64,000 nt of DNA from Trileptium ribeirensis (taxonomy: Eukaryota; Nematoda; Enoplea; Enoplida; Thoracostomopsidae): contig JASANE010019437.1 in NCBI GenBank assembly GCA_030248225.1, positions 62,001 to 126,000 on the forward strand. Reading direction: 5' to 3'. Position numbers and translations under genes: made by a program. This document shows, piece by piece, positions 35,581 to 46,725 of the stretch; the stretch's first letter is position 1, and every line of letters starts with the position of its first letter. The notes under the pieces are model-generated. The model saw only the letters and a program-made list of their open reading frames with translations, made no database searches and was not told the origin of the DNA.

Positions 35581-36860
35581 TTACACTAGTGTGGTATGGA
35601 AATACAGGTATAAATTCGATGTGGCTTCACGTACAAAAACAGTAGAAAAGTAATTGTTCAGTGCAATGGCTGCCGATAGATCTGTGCTACTGTACGAACC
35701 ATCATCTGGCAAGATTGGACCAAGCCTTTGTTTGATTTTTTTGTTTTTGTTAACATAAGCCCACCAAGATTTCGAATCACTGTTAATATTCATAGCAAGT
35801 TTTCGTTCGTACGACCAAATTGCTCTCCCTTCCATCATAGCTACTTCTCTACTAGCCGTCTGATATCGATCCCAAGCGATTGCTGTATATGATCGTCGAA
35901 AGGCACGATACTCATTTTTCTGCCAACGAAGTGCATTAATTAAATTGCGACTTAACCATGGTTTATAGTTACCTCTTGCTGTTTTTCTTACTGGTGTGCA
36001 TAAAGGTATGGAGCTAGTAACCAAATCTCGAAATCCCTTCCAAACTTCGATAATTGAGCCATGTGTTGAATTGATCTGGTGCTCTAATAGACGGCGCGTT
36101 TTTTTCCAATCAGTGCGAAAAAAATTGTATTTGCGGATATTGGCCATGAAACAAGGTATATCAATATATACGAAAAGGTCGAAATGAAGTATAAAATGAT
36201 CACTCAAACCAAGACCCGGCTCAATTACACAAGGAACAATCCCTTCTTTATTTGTGAACACCAGGTCGAGAACGGCGTTGTTACGAGTTGGATCTTTGAC
36301 ATGTTGTGTAAGGCCTATGTCAGTTATAGTATCGACGAAGTTATCACAAGTGGCTGGCCATATTCCACTAACCCAGTCAACCTCGCCATAATTAAAGTCT
36401 CCTACCATTAATATATATGTGAGTTGCACCATATTGGTTTGCATCGGATATCGTTTTAAAAAGTGACTGGTTTTCATTTTCTGAGTTTGAGTTAGACCGA
36501 TAGACGCATAAAATAAGAAGGCTATCATTTCCTCGAAGGGGGACGCAAGCCGCAACGACATCGTAGTAGTTATAATTGTTAAAATCGTGAACCGGTGTTG
36601 GATTAAGCCAATCTGCTATATAAATAAGAACTCCGCCGCCACCCCGGTTTAAACGATCACTGCGAAACATGGTATATATACTTGTCAATTGATATTTCTG
36701 AATCGGGGATAAGGGGGCGCCCCCACGACTCACAAACCGCAACCACATCAACATTATTAGACGAAACATACAAATTAAGCAAATTCATTTTGTTAACAAT
36801 GCTTCTTGTATTAAAAGATATACAGTTCAAACGATTAGGACTTAATATACTCTCTGTTAC
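35581..36860 (-). pseudogene. CR1-like ORF2, endonuclease part, frameshifted
   Basis: The start is visible near 36850 as CISFNTRSIVNKMNLLNLY followed by DVVAVCESW, whose Glu (CESW at 36723-36734) is catalytic. A shift leads to the frame 36392-36769 with RGGGGVLIYI and VVAACVPL. Another leads to 35581-36561 with the catalytic GDFN (36391-36402) and LGLSDHF (SDH at 36196-36204), followed by the linker to the RT. Motif order and residues match the endonuclease/exonuclease/phosphatase fold that nicks target DNA. All catalytic residues seen are kept, but two frame breaks stop one polypeptide from being made. Confidence 0.85.
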
Positions 36861-37051
36861 AGAAGAAGGATAGCTGTGTATGTTGGGAATTTCTCTATTT
36901 TGCTCATAGTTACCAAATGAAGTGTGGTTATAAGCTAAAATATTGCTAGGAGTACAACTAAATACAGTATTAGTGCCAGAACTAAAGCTATTTACAAGAC
37001 AAATACAGTTAGTGGAAAAACATTTAGTACAACAAAAGTTCTGGCTAGATT

Positions 37052-38032
37052 CTAGTTCAGATTGCGTGATGTCGACGGTGTTGACGTTCCACCTAAAGGG
37101 ACATTGTTAGAAAACTGTTGAGGCGTCGTAGAACCTCGGCCGCCGGAAGTATGGTTAATTTGATCATTTGCAGTCGTCGGATTCGCAAGCTCGCGGCGCT
37201 CTATAATACGATTATTGTGTATGATAAAATTTTTACCGCTTGATTCTCGTGCCGCTTTCATCTTCTCTACAAGAAGTTTATCTGCAGCTATAGCATTCGG
37301 TGTTAAATCGAGTTTAATCGATTTATTCTTATACGTTGTGCCGGCAAGATGCTTGGCGTTGGCTAAGACTTGGTTCTTCAAATTTTCATTTTTAAACACA
37401 ATCTTAATTGGCCTAGTTTTTGAAGGATCGAATTTTCCAACACGTGTAATTACTTTGAACGCATCGGCATCTGGTTTTACATGAATTGAAGAAAGAATGT
37501 CGGTTACTTTAGTTTTTTCAAGGGACTTACGAGTAGCGGCATCCTATGCAGTTATTTCATCAACGCGAAACATCATTATGTTTGTTTTACGAAATTCAAT
37601 TTCTCGTAATTCCGTCACGACATCGACACCAGTCATTCCACCTGAAGCAGTTACTTCCGGTCTAGCCTCTAGAGCTTCGACGCGGTTTGTCAGATCGTCT
37701 AGGCGAGCCTCATTTAGAGCAATACCATCAAGAATGTTTTGTACTTTAGGACAACAATGCAAACAATACCACGTAACTTGCGAATTTCCTTTGATTAGTT
37801 CGGACGCCAACGACGCGGAGATCCCAGAACACACTCGATGAAAGGTTCGTTTGCAGAATCGACATGAGATTATAGTATCACCATTGGATGCGTTAATCTT
37901 TCGACTTTCAGTTGGGCATGTCGGTTCATGGCAAAATGGATCTCCCAAAGGATTGGAGTCAGTATTTCGCGAGGATCGTCTCTGGGAGTTGATGCTATTA
38001 TCCATGGTGTTGCAATGAATTTCAGTAGACAT
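37052..38032 (-). pseudogene. CR1-like ORF1 with PHD finger, one internal stop
   Basis: 327 codons from ATG at 38032 to the stop at 37052, in one frame except for a TAG at 37544-37546. Residues of about 30-90 form a Cys/His-rich PHD finger (CRFCKRTFHRVC, then WYCLHCC). A short coiled coil, LDDLTNRVEALEA, follows, then RKTNIMMFRV and, past the stop, an RNA-binding-like part with RPIKIVFKNENLKNQVL. PHD fingers in ORF1 are a known feature of CR1-group elements; the protein binds element RNA and may read chromatin. A single nonsense change over about 980 bases suggests a fairly young copy. Confidence 0.85.
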
Positions 38033-38104
38033 TTGTAAGCGTATATCCGTATTTATGTTACCCTGAATGCAATTAATATGTGGCGGTTATATTATGTTTG
38101 TAGT

Positions 38105-38395
38105 CGCCCCTGAATGGCTGGCTCGCTACTTAAGTGAACTAGATAGTAACGCTAGACTACTATCTAGTTGGAAGTTTTTCTCAACCCCTAGGCCCCCGAA
38201 TAGCTGACCAGCTGGCTGGTTATTAGGTATAGTGTTCAGGAGATTTTGGTCGTCCAAATCCACTCCACTTACTCGCCCGGTCTTCTCAAGACTAAAACTA
38301 CTTGTTGAGCCGCCCCCGAATGGCTGACCAGTCCCAACAAGTAACGCTATCATTCCTGGACCCACCTGTTCTACTCGCCCTGGCTTTTCTCAAAA
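38105..38395. repeat. diverged repeats just 5' of CR1-like ORF1
   Basis: GCCCCTGAATGGCTGG, GCCCCCGAATAGCTGACC and GCCCCCGAATGGCTGACC occur at 38105, 38192 and 38312, each in a longer similar context that includes AGTAACGCT twice. Their position immediately upstream of ORF1 suggests a repeated 5' UTR or promoter region of the element. Confidence 0.65.
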
Positions 38396-38400
38396 GACAC

Positions 38401-39767
38401 TTGAGGCCGAAATTTTTACGTATTATTAACTACTATATATACTTAATACAGAGTCACTCTTATTACTGGGTTATATCATAAGATTTTATTTGGGAAGAGA
38501 TAATATTATTAAAATACCTAATATCGAAATAAATTTTACCTAAGTGTGAAGTAAATTAAGTAAATTATTAGCACACCTGTTTGTATACCGAAGTCGCCAA
38601 AAGATTTGATCCAATACCGGTAGTAAGTATTACACCAAGTAGCAACCGTACCGAGTATAGGCTCTTTACATAGTTTCTATACACAAAATCTTTGTAACAA
38701 TGCAATAAGAAATCCATAAAACGTTGAACGAAACCTTGTAACTCACAAATTAAACTTGGCGATGTTCCAGAAATAACACATATAGGCTGACGTAAGCGCT
38801 CTAAGCTAGTGCCAAAAAGCACTAACTAGGTGATCTTTTACCCAAAAATATTAGCGAAATTAAATATATATATGATATATTATACATATAAAACACGAAC
38901 ACCGCAAATCAGGAAGTTCGACAACCGAACTCTGTTGAAGACTCCACTAGACTAACTTATTGAAAATAAAATCAAAAACAAAGTAAGTTTAGGTAGGAAA
39001 TAAAATTAAATAAGGAAGATTATGCAAATTAGGCCAATCTAAGTTTAGATTTTTGGAAAACAAAATTTTAGGCAACAGAACTTAAAATGAACTTTTAGGG
39101 ACCGATAAATAAATAAAATTTTGAAAAACCAATTTTGATGATTTTGAACCCCGGTAGCCTATGTTATATTTTATGCTTTAGATCGGGGTAGGGCTTGGAC
39201 TATGATTTCTTATGGCGGCTATTGGATTATTAAATTGGGACGGGATTGGTCACTCGAAGATGTGTGATCTGTACGCGTGGCCAGTAGTGTGCCGGTGGGG
39301 ATCATTGTTCTTTGGCGCGCGTTATTAGGTCAGCCTATCTTATTTCCTATAGCACTGCTGCGTGGCTAATCGAATTGCTCGGTACGTATTTCGATATAAA
39401 GACAAACCAGCCGAAGTTGGAATGTTTATTCCAGATTAGTATAATACGGAACAAGCGATAACACCGGTTCGGTTACCGTTAAGTCACTAATTGAGCCATG
39501 TACCTTATATCTTCTAACTACTCAATCATCTCAAATTCCATCCGTTCCGTGATTTCTGTTCCACAACTCCGAATATTTTTTGACACTTGATGCTTGAAAA
39601 CCCGTTACTATTTGACTTAGACGTGAGACCGTTACGCCTTATCTTTATTGAGCAAATGGCACTGAATAATTTTTCTCAACTCAGAAGTGAGCGTGCAATT
39701 ATTCTGAATAATTTATATAATACTTGTGATTAGTGTATGTATTGACTAAGTCTTCTTGTGAGCTTTC
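38401..39767. other. no gene seen
   Basis: AT-rich sequence. The minus-strand ORF 38568-38822 shows no recognisable domain. No repeat or RNA gene stands out. Confidence 0.4.
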
Positions 39768-40115
39768 TACGAGATCGCCGGACGGTTGGATCAGCACGTT
39801 TATTTGAGTAACTTAACCTCTTCCTTAGATTTACGCTATTTAGTTCCTTATAATTTCCTCTTTTGATGTTGGTACGAGATCGCCGGGCGGTTGGATCCGT
39901 ACGTTTATTTAAGTACCTTAACCTTTGCCTTAGAATTACGCTATTTAGTTTCCTTACAGCTAGCAGTGGCGGCACGGTTTACTGATAAATCCTGAGTAAC
40001 TTATATCTATTACTTTCCCTTTTGGGTTGGTACGTAGTCGCAGGACGGTTGGACTCGTACGTTTATTTGATTACCTTATCCTAAGGTCTTAAATTTACAC
40101 TAATACTTTCTTATG
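39768..40115. repeat. three diverged repeats of about 85 bp
   Basis: Units start with TACGAGATCGCCGG or TACGTAGTCGCAGG at 39768, 39873 and 40031 and run through ACGGTTGGAT, CGTTTATTTGA and TTTACGCTATTTAG. Read on the minus strand, the first two give a repeated basic peptide with NKRTDPTARRSR and NKRADPTVRRSR in an 81-codon ORF (39730-39975). The third unit carries stops in that frame. Confidence 0.8.
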
Positions 40116-40356
40116 TCAACGTTCCCACTGCCGGACGAATCAGCTAGGCGCGTGTTATTTCCAATAGGATTATTGTTAGTTTACGCTCTGTTGGGGCTGG
40201 TGCCTTGTTCACCACAAAATTTTTCTTTTTCTTTTCAATAAAGGCCGCCCCCACGCCGCCTTTTGGTATTCCTGTCGTCCTCGGCCTGGTATATGGGCGT
40301 AATATTTACGTAAACTATGTATATAAACTGTATATATATATTATAAACTAGCTATG

Positions 40357-41137
40357 TAATTTCCTAACTTAAATAAAACTAAACATAATATTAATATAAT
40401 ATTACTTATTTATAAAATCCCCCTAAATAACCCTACCCTTCCCCAACCTAAATTAAATACCCCAAACCCCCAAAATACACTTTTTCTTTTTTCCTACCCT
40501 TTTCCTATAATATATACTTCACCCACCCTTTTCTTCTCCACACAACCAAAATTCTACCCAAAATCCATTTTTCTCCTTTTTCCCATTTTCTACCAAAATT
40601 CAATTTACCCTCCCTCTCCCAATACTTAACCAAACCTCTCCAAAATTTAATATTTTCTTCCCCTCAATCCATCTATTAAAATACATAACACTCCCCTTTC
40701 CTCTCTTACCTCTTCCCATAAAATTTCCTTTTTCTAAATTTTCACTTTTTCTTCATTTTTCTCCACTTTTCAAATATCCCCCGTTCCCTCAAAATTCAAT
40801 CCCTATCCCCCAAATTTTAATATCATTTCTCCCTTACCACCCCTATTCATATATCTACTCCACCCGTTTCCTATCTTTATATTTTTCATAAATTTCACCT
40901 TTCCTTAAACTTCCAATTTTCCCCATTTTTCAAACATGTCCTATTTTCTCAAATCTTAACCCCTACTCCTCAAATTACCAATTTCAACTCCCCAACCTAC
41001 CCCTTCATCATATTAAAATTTCACAATCCATCTCTCTCTACTTTTCTCAAACCACACCCCAAATTCTACCCCATTTCTCATTTCAAATTTTTCTTTAAAC
41101 TTCTAAATAATATAATAAATATATAATATATATATAT
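40357..41137. other. almost G-free 781-nt tract
   Basis: In these 781 bases the plus strand has only three G residues (40783, 40866 and 40938) while C stays frequent, in many runs of CCCC and CCCTA. It is not a tandem repeat. The minus strand is correspondingly C-free with many G runs. The edges are sharp, and ordinary composition resumes on both sides. No ORF of note. Confidence 0.9.
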
Positions 41138-44100
41138 GTTAGTATTTTCGCAGAAATCGCGTATAACTTTAAAACGGTACGGGGTACCGTTTGTTTTCGC
41201 CAGCTGGACGTATTGCATATTTATAAACGGTTACTCGTTTTGATACAGTGATTTCGTATGATTATTAGTATGTAATATAATGATGATTATCATGTTTTAA
41301 TTAATTCGAAAAGGGATGAGCTAGCTAAAGAAAGGCTACGTGTAAAAGACGTTTATTGTTTGAGGTTATATAATTAATTGGTGTTATATTAATTGATATA
41401 TGTTATATTTTCTTGGTGTTGTTTCCGAGATGGTTTGATGAGTTTTTATAGAGGTCACGATGTGTTGGTTTCTGTCGTAAAGAAGAGCTAGCTAACAATT
41501 TAGGAGTTCTAGCATCCGGAGAATGCGAGTGCATATACTGCCTCGCGTAAAAATTTTGACTCTGTTTCAGAATTCGTAGTCACTAGCAAAAAAGCTCATG
41601 GAGATTTTTCCGCGCTATTTTGATAGAATTATCGCCAACTCTGGGTTAGGTAGCTAAACTCGATCTGTTATTTAAGAGGTTATCCGAGCACGTCTCGAGC
41701 TTAACGGTATTACTTAATCACGGCGTGTCTGTAACGCTTATTTGCGGTTACCTGAGGTTTAACTACGTGGAATCTTGCGTTCGAAGTTGCCATATCACAC
41801 CGTAAGTTACGAGATTATCAAGTACAAAATGGAACGGCGATACCTATGGGTGCGGAAATATACGTTTACTTGGTACAGTACGCTTGTACATTATTTGACG
41901 CATAGGCTAGCTGATGCCTAATGCGGAGGTGAAATATTGTGGTGGACTTGTAGCTGTATTAATTACTGGTTATTGATTTAATATATGGTATATGAAAAGG
42001 TGAAAACCGGCGTTGGAAACAATTCAGCGATGGCATATCGACACTTATTGACCTTAGTAGAGCGTGTTCGTGAGCTAGTGTGTTAGGTGGCGTATATGCC
42101 TTTCAATAAGCTTCCTTAGTAGTGAATCCGTTATTAGCAACGAGTAGTTTTTGCTAGACAGGGTTGTTTAACGGAACAGACTTTCGGATAAAAAGATCGA
42201 GTGTGCGATGATTAAATGTTCCATTTAGGTCAGTGAGTCTATCTGATCCCCAAGTCGTTTCTGGTGTCGATTCAAAAGCCTCTGGGTTTCTGCGTGATAT
42301 TACGTCTATGAAAATCCACTTGCGTGAGAGCAGTTTGAAAGTGATCAACCGTGAAGCCGTCAAAGTGACCCGTTTGGTATACGGATTTTCTGCTTGGTAG
42401 ACGTGTCGTATCATACTTGCGTTTTATTTGTGTTATTAGTATACAAGCGGAGTGCCATTGCATAGGAGTTTCGATTCGGAATTCAAGAGGGTTAATGCTT
42501 TAGTTGAACGCTCCCGTTCACTTGCGTTATTTTTACGAGAACCAATGAAATCGACTTAGTCGTTGATGGTCTCAGCGCGAATCGGCACTGCGCGGGAATA
42601 ACGAATAAATAATTACTATCATTCGGCTGTTGTTGGTATTTTGAAAAGATCGTAATAAAGCTACATCGGTGTGTGCTGAGCAGTTAAAAATCGTTGAAGC
42701 ACTTCTAAAATCGGAAACACTAGGATTTGTTATCACCGCTTCCCTGGTACGCCAGCTATTAATACGTTATTTATTGGTGGCCTGAACTGTATTTTTCGTA
42801 TGTTATAGTAGCGCCTGGGGGTCGGAGCGTCGCGTAAGCACGAGTCTGCACGCCGTCGAAAAAGATTAAGCTTCGACACGCTCGTACTAACTCAATTTTT
42901 ATTCGAGAATAATAATGCGAATAAGGTATAATAAGTAATAAGTACCTATTTGTATAGCATATGTTTACCTCAATATCATTCGTAGCCAAGTTTTAGTTCT
43001 CACACTCCTTGAATTTCAGTTGTTACTCCACTCCACTATAGGTTTTCTCTGAAAAGTCATTCTCAGGATTCGTACTGTTCTTCACTCGCAGAACCATAAA
43101 AAATCCGATTCAAATCAATAAAACACATAAATTATATGAACACCAATGTAAATTCAAATAATAACACCAACGTTAGCTAGGTAACCTTTCTGATAAACGT
43201 AAAACTTTTTGTGATCGAAAATTCAAAGCCAGAAGTAATCCTGGATCAGAATCCCAAGCCGGAAGTAAACTGGTAATAAGCCGAATAAAAGCATTAAGAA
43301 TTCGTTTGTGCTGCTGTTCCTTTTCGAGTTGCGTCACCTAACTCCAGGAAGTTAAGAGCCAAAACTATGACCAAGAACAAAAATCAAGCTAATATTAGTT
43401 AGCTAAACTAAACAATTAGTGCTAATTTATGCAAATTACCACCAACTGAAAACAGAAAACAAAGAAACAGAAAAAGAAACCGAAGCCCTGGGGAGGGAGC
43501 GGTATAATAAAGGATTTGGCGATCCATCCCGGATTTTTGGGAAATTTTGGTATTTTGGGACGGGTTTGGACTGGGAATCCCCTGGTAGCCTGGTCAACCC
43601 CTAACAGCCTATACGGTGCTCCACAACAAGTATTCGATAACTTAAGATGTCATTTGCAGAAACGTTAGCTAGGTAATTTACATTTCAAAATAGGTTTCAG
43701 TGGATACAGTGTCTGCCAAGTTATCCTATGTATATTTTGGATTCCATTATATGGTTAATAGAAAAACAAATAACTTATTGCGGGAGAGTGGGGTGGCTGT
43801 AGCCCACACTTAGGCTTAGGTTTAGTGTATGGCTTATATAAAGACCTAAGCTTTCGGCGCCAGGATAGGGCCGGGCAACCTATTATGTGGATTCCGACGC
43901 GTCTGGGAACCATCCCCTGTACCCTTGCTTTCATTGAGTATGTATGATCAACAATCGCTTCAATTTAATGCACCTAATCTGCAAATTAGTTGTGACATCA
44001 TAATTCGCTTGCGTAATCCGATCGCGAGATGTGTATATGTATGTGATAAGCTTGCATTATTGTTGTTGACTGACTTGTCTATAAAAAGTTTACTCTCATG

Positions 44101-45490
44101 TTCTTGTTTTCATACATCATACAATATCTTGTATCTATCATATATCATACTTGTTTCACTTAATACAATCATTTATAAGAGCCAATCTTTTGGTGTATAC
44201 CAAGGAGCCCTTAAGGCTATTCGAAGAGCACTATTTTAGACAATTTTTGATGTTTTACGATTAACCTTTACTGCTTAAAACTTAAATATTTACGGCTGGT
44301 AAACATCCCAGTCCGAACCAGCGACGTTTGTCAAGTTAAGATGTTTAATCTAAAGGCTTGCCCTATTTTTAATTTCGACAATGTGTTGTTAACATGTGCA
44401 CTATTACCAAATGTGGCTTGTAGGAATTTACCAATCGCTATTAGATATTTCAATCTTATCGTTATATATTTTGATTTGCTACGGCATTATATAGACCTAC
44501 ACATGCGCGATTTACTTTACAGGTGCTAAAATGTATTAATTTGGTTTTAGTGGGTTCACTATGATACACATTTGTATGCAGTACTGTACTAAACACAAAG
44601 AGATAACTTGTTAATGAAAGAATAGTTTGGAACCTCTAGCGCTTCAGTACGCTAACCAAACCGCTATTCCATATAAAAATTGGTTGTTTCTTATTGATGT
44701 ATTACTAGTTACGGGCATCATTAGTATACGTTAGATCATAAAATGTCTAAGATGTATCGGAGGCTAGATGTGAGGCCGGAGAAGGGGTTGGCTCTAGGGA
44801 GAGGGCACTTTGAAATTTTTAGGAGCTCAAAACTTTCCCAATTTGCATATATTTCCCCAATTTTTGACCATTTGCGCTAATTTTTTGATTTCCTTAATTT
44901 TTTCTCAATATCACATTGAATTATTTTGAGAATTTCAACGCTATTTTCCCCATTTTTGCTAAAATTTTTCACGCTCTGACTAAGTTTCGGGAAAAGTGAT
45001 TGGGGTTGTGGAGTGTTTGCGAAAAATTTTGGCAACGTAAAAATTGGCGAAAATGTGAGAAGGGGAGGCCTACTGCCAAATACCTAAGCTCCACGACCAC
45101 CTCCTCCTACATCGCCGACAGTCAAGCCCCCTAAGCCAACGGACCTTCGACACATATGCTTTAAGGGAGTAGAGTTGGTCTGAGGCTGTCCGAGCATTAG
45201 GATAATAAACATCTCCCACCGCTACCCATTCACATATAGTGCTTTGTTCACCGAGAAATGTGTGCACGTACTCGACATCGTTAGCATATACACATGTGTG
45301 TGTGGAAACATTACATTCGGTAGTGTAGCAGCCTTCGGCGCGTTGTTACGCAACGCATAAGCACTCGTATACAACAGTGCTAATGTTGTTTCGTTTGAAT
45401 ATTGGTTACGTGCACTCGCAGCTTTATAACAACAATCGAATGCTGTTACAAGCAGCCTTAACCATACATATTCAAGTTCCGAGATTTCAG
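41138..45490. other. no gene seen
   Basis: Ordinary AT-rich sequence with overlapping short ORFs (42154-42463 and 43925-44529 are the longest) lacking domains. At about 44800-45060 a T/C/G-rich stretch has repeated TTTCCCCAATTTTT-like runs. Confidence 0.4.
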
Positions 45491-45573
45491 CGGATGGTAG
45501 CCATGCTACGGGAGCGGGAGGTCAATCTTCGGCCTCAAAGAGGGTCAGCCGGTTGGCGGTGTGGGAGTGGCGG
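45491..45573 (+). CDS. weak candidate 83-nt exon
   Basis: A G+C-rich block (about 60 percent) after GAGATTTCAG and before GTAGAT. Entered with a two-base phase it reads DGSHATGAGGQSSASKRVSR and then LAVWEWR, ending on a codon boundary; another frame is also open. The acceptor is good but the donor is poor. I do not recognise the peptide. It could be an exon or just a G+C-rich patch. Confidence 0.2.
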
Positions 45574-46448
45574 GTAGATAGAATGTCGGAATTTACACCA
45601 ACAGAATTACCTATGTAGCGAGCAGTCATGCAGGTTTCACAGAATAATGGATTGAAAACGCGATGGTTATATGATGTTTTATTATCTTGCAAACGGCTTC
45701 TACATACTTTTATCTTTAGTGACACATTGTTTGAGATTAAAGTCTCTAATATATAGCTGTAAGAAACTATAATCTTTTACAGATGGCCAAAAAAATGATT
45801 ATCAGCTAGCTGCTAGTGACTGCCTCCTGTAGTTATCCATCAGCAGAAAAACCACAATGCAATTTAAACAATAGACGAATCCCAATTAAAGAAGTACCAA
45901 AAATGTCGGACCCGAATTTGTCAGATAAACGTCTTTAACAGAAAGCACGTCTGGATGCATAAAACTAGAAAAATTAAAGAACATTCTAAATACATTTCTG
46001 TGAAATTTAAGATAAATTTATTTGATTTTTTGCACCAACAAAAGATTCGTTTAACATTCAAATACATATTCCTTTAAATTTCAAGGATAATTTCGAATAT
46101 CATAACTCTTTAAAAGATAATTCGTTAAAATTTCAAGGAATAATTCATTAAATTCAAATGCGAAATCAAAGAAACTTCTCTTACATTTCATGGAAATGCA
46201 TTTTGATTGCACTAACTTTGCTAGTACATCCCGAATTGCTTCCTGTTAAAGCCGTTTATTCGATAAAATTGGGTTGCACATATTTGGTACGTCTTTAATT
46301 AGGGTTCGTCTGTGGTATATGTTGCGTTTTGGACTTCCAGAACACAACGTTTGGATGCATTCAAGGCTTCGGCTGTAGTAATATATTTGTGGATGTCATG
46401 TATTTAAAATTCAGTGCGTTTTGAAAATTCTAACAAGATATAGTAAAA
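45574..46448. other. no gene seen; short A+T-rich repeats
   Basis: Between about 46000 and 46200 the phrases TTTAAATTTCAAGGATAATT and TTAAAATTTCAAGGAATAAT recur in diverged form. Nothing else is supported. The first LTR-like block begins at 46449. Confidence 0.4.
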
Positions 46449-46725
46449 TGTACTAGGACCAGTTCTGGCTCTACGGTATCCCAGCTGCACCACCATTTTT
46501 TTGGTGTGGTGCCCGGACAACCCCGGCTTCCACGACTCCCTGGTGAACTGCAGGTTGACCTAAAGGGAATCGCTTAGCTTAACAAGCTGCCGGCGGGTTT
46601 ACCAGGGTCTTCGGCCTGGCCCCTATATCGGCCCACGTTTCTAGTGGTATGGAGGTCCCCCTGAGGGAGGGTCAAGCCTTAGGCCTGCTCACAGGTAATA
46701 AGGCTGACCCGCCTTTCCCTCGTTC
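46449..46725. repeat. conserved 270-bp segment, copy A
   Basis: The most conserved part of the three LTR-like blocks. It contains GTGGTGCCCGGACAACCCC, GCCGGCGGGTTTACCAGGG, TTCGGCCTGGCCCC and GCTCACAGGTAATAAGG, each almost unchanged in the copies at 50563 and 61992. CCAGG...CCTGG around TTCGG can pair as a small stem. Its conservation against diverged neighbours suggests function in the element's RNA, for example packaging or priming. Confidence 0.7.

Larger units (their letters stand above)
33926..38400 (-). mobile_element. CR1-like non-LTR retrotransposon, whole unit
   Basis: Two-ORF element read right to left: 5' repeats at 38105-38390, ORF1 with a PHD finger, then ORF2 with an apurinic-type endonuclease and a reverse transcriptase. 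The PHD-bearing ORF1 and the QGSVLGP/FADD reverse transcriptase place it in the CR1/Jockey side of the non-LTR elements. ORF1 has one internal stop and ORF2 at least three frame breaks, so it is inactive as read. The left boundary is taken where the 3' tandem array begins; the true ends are not fixed. Confidence 0.8.

Noticed and set aside
40395..40500. Interstitial telomere repeat (CCCTAA-like phrases).
   Set aside because: The phrases are isolated and not tandem; they follow from the C-rich, G-free composition.
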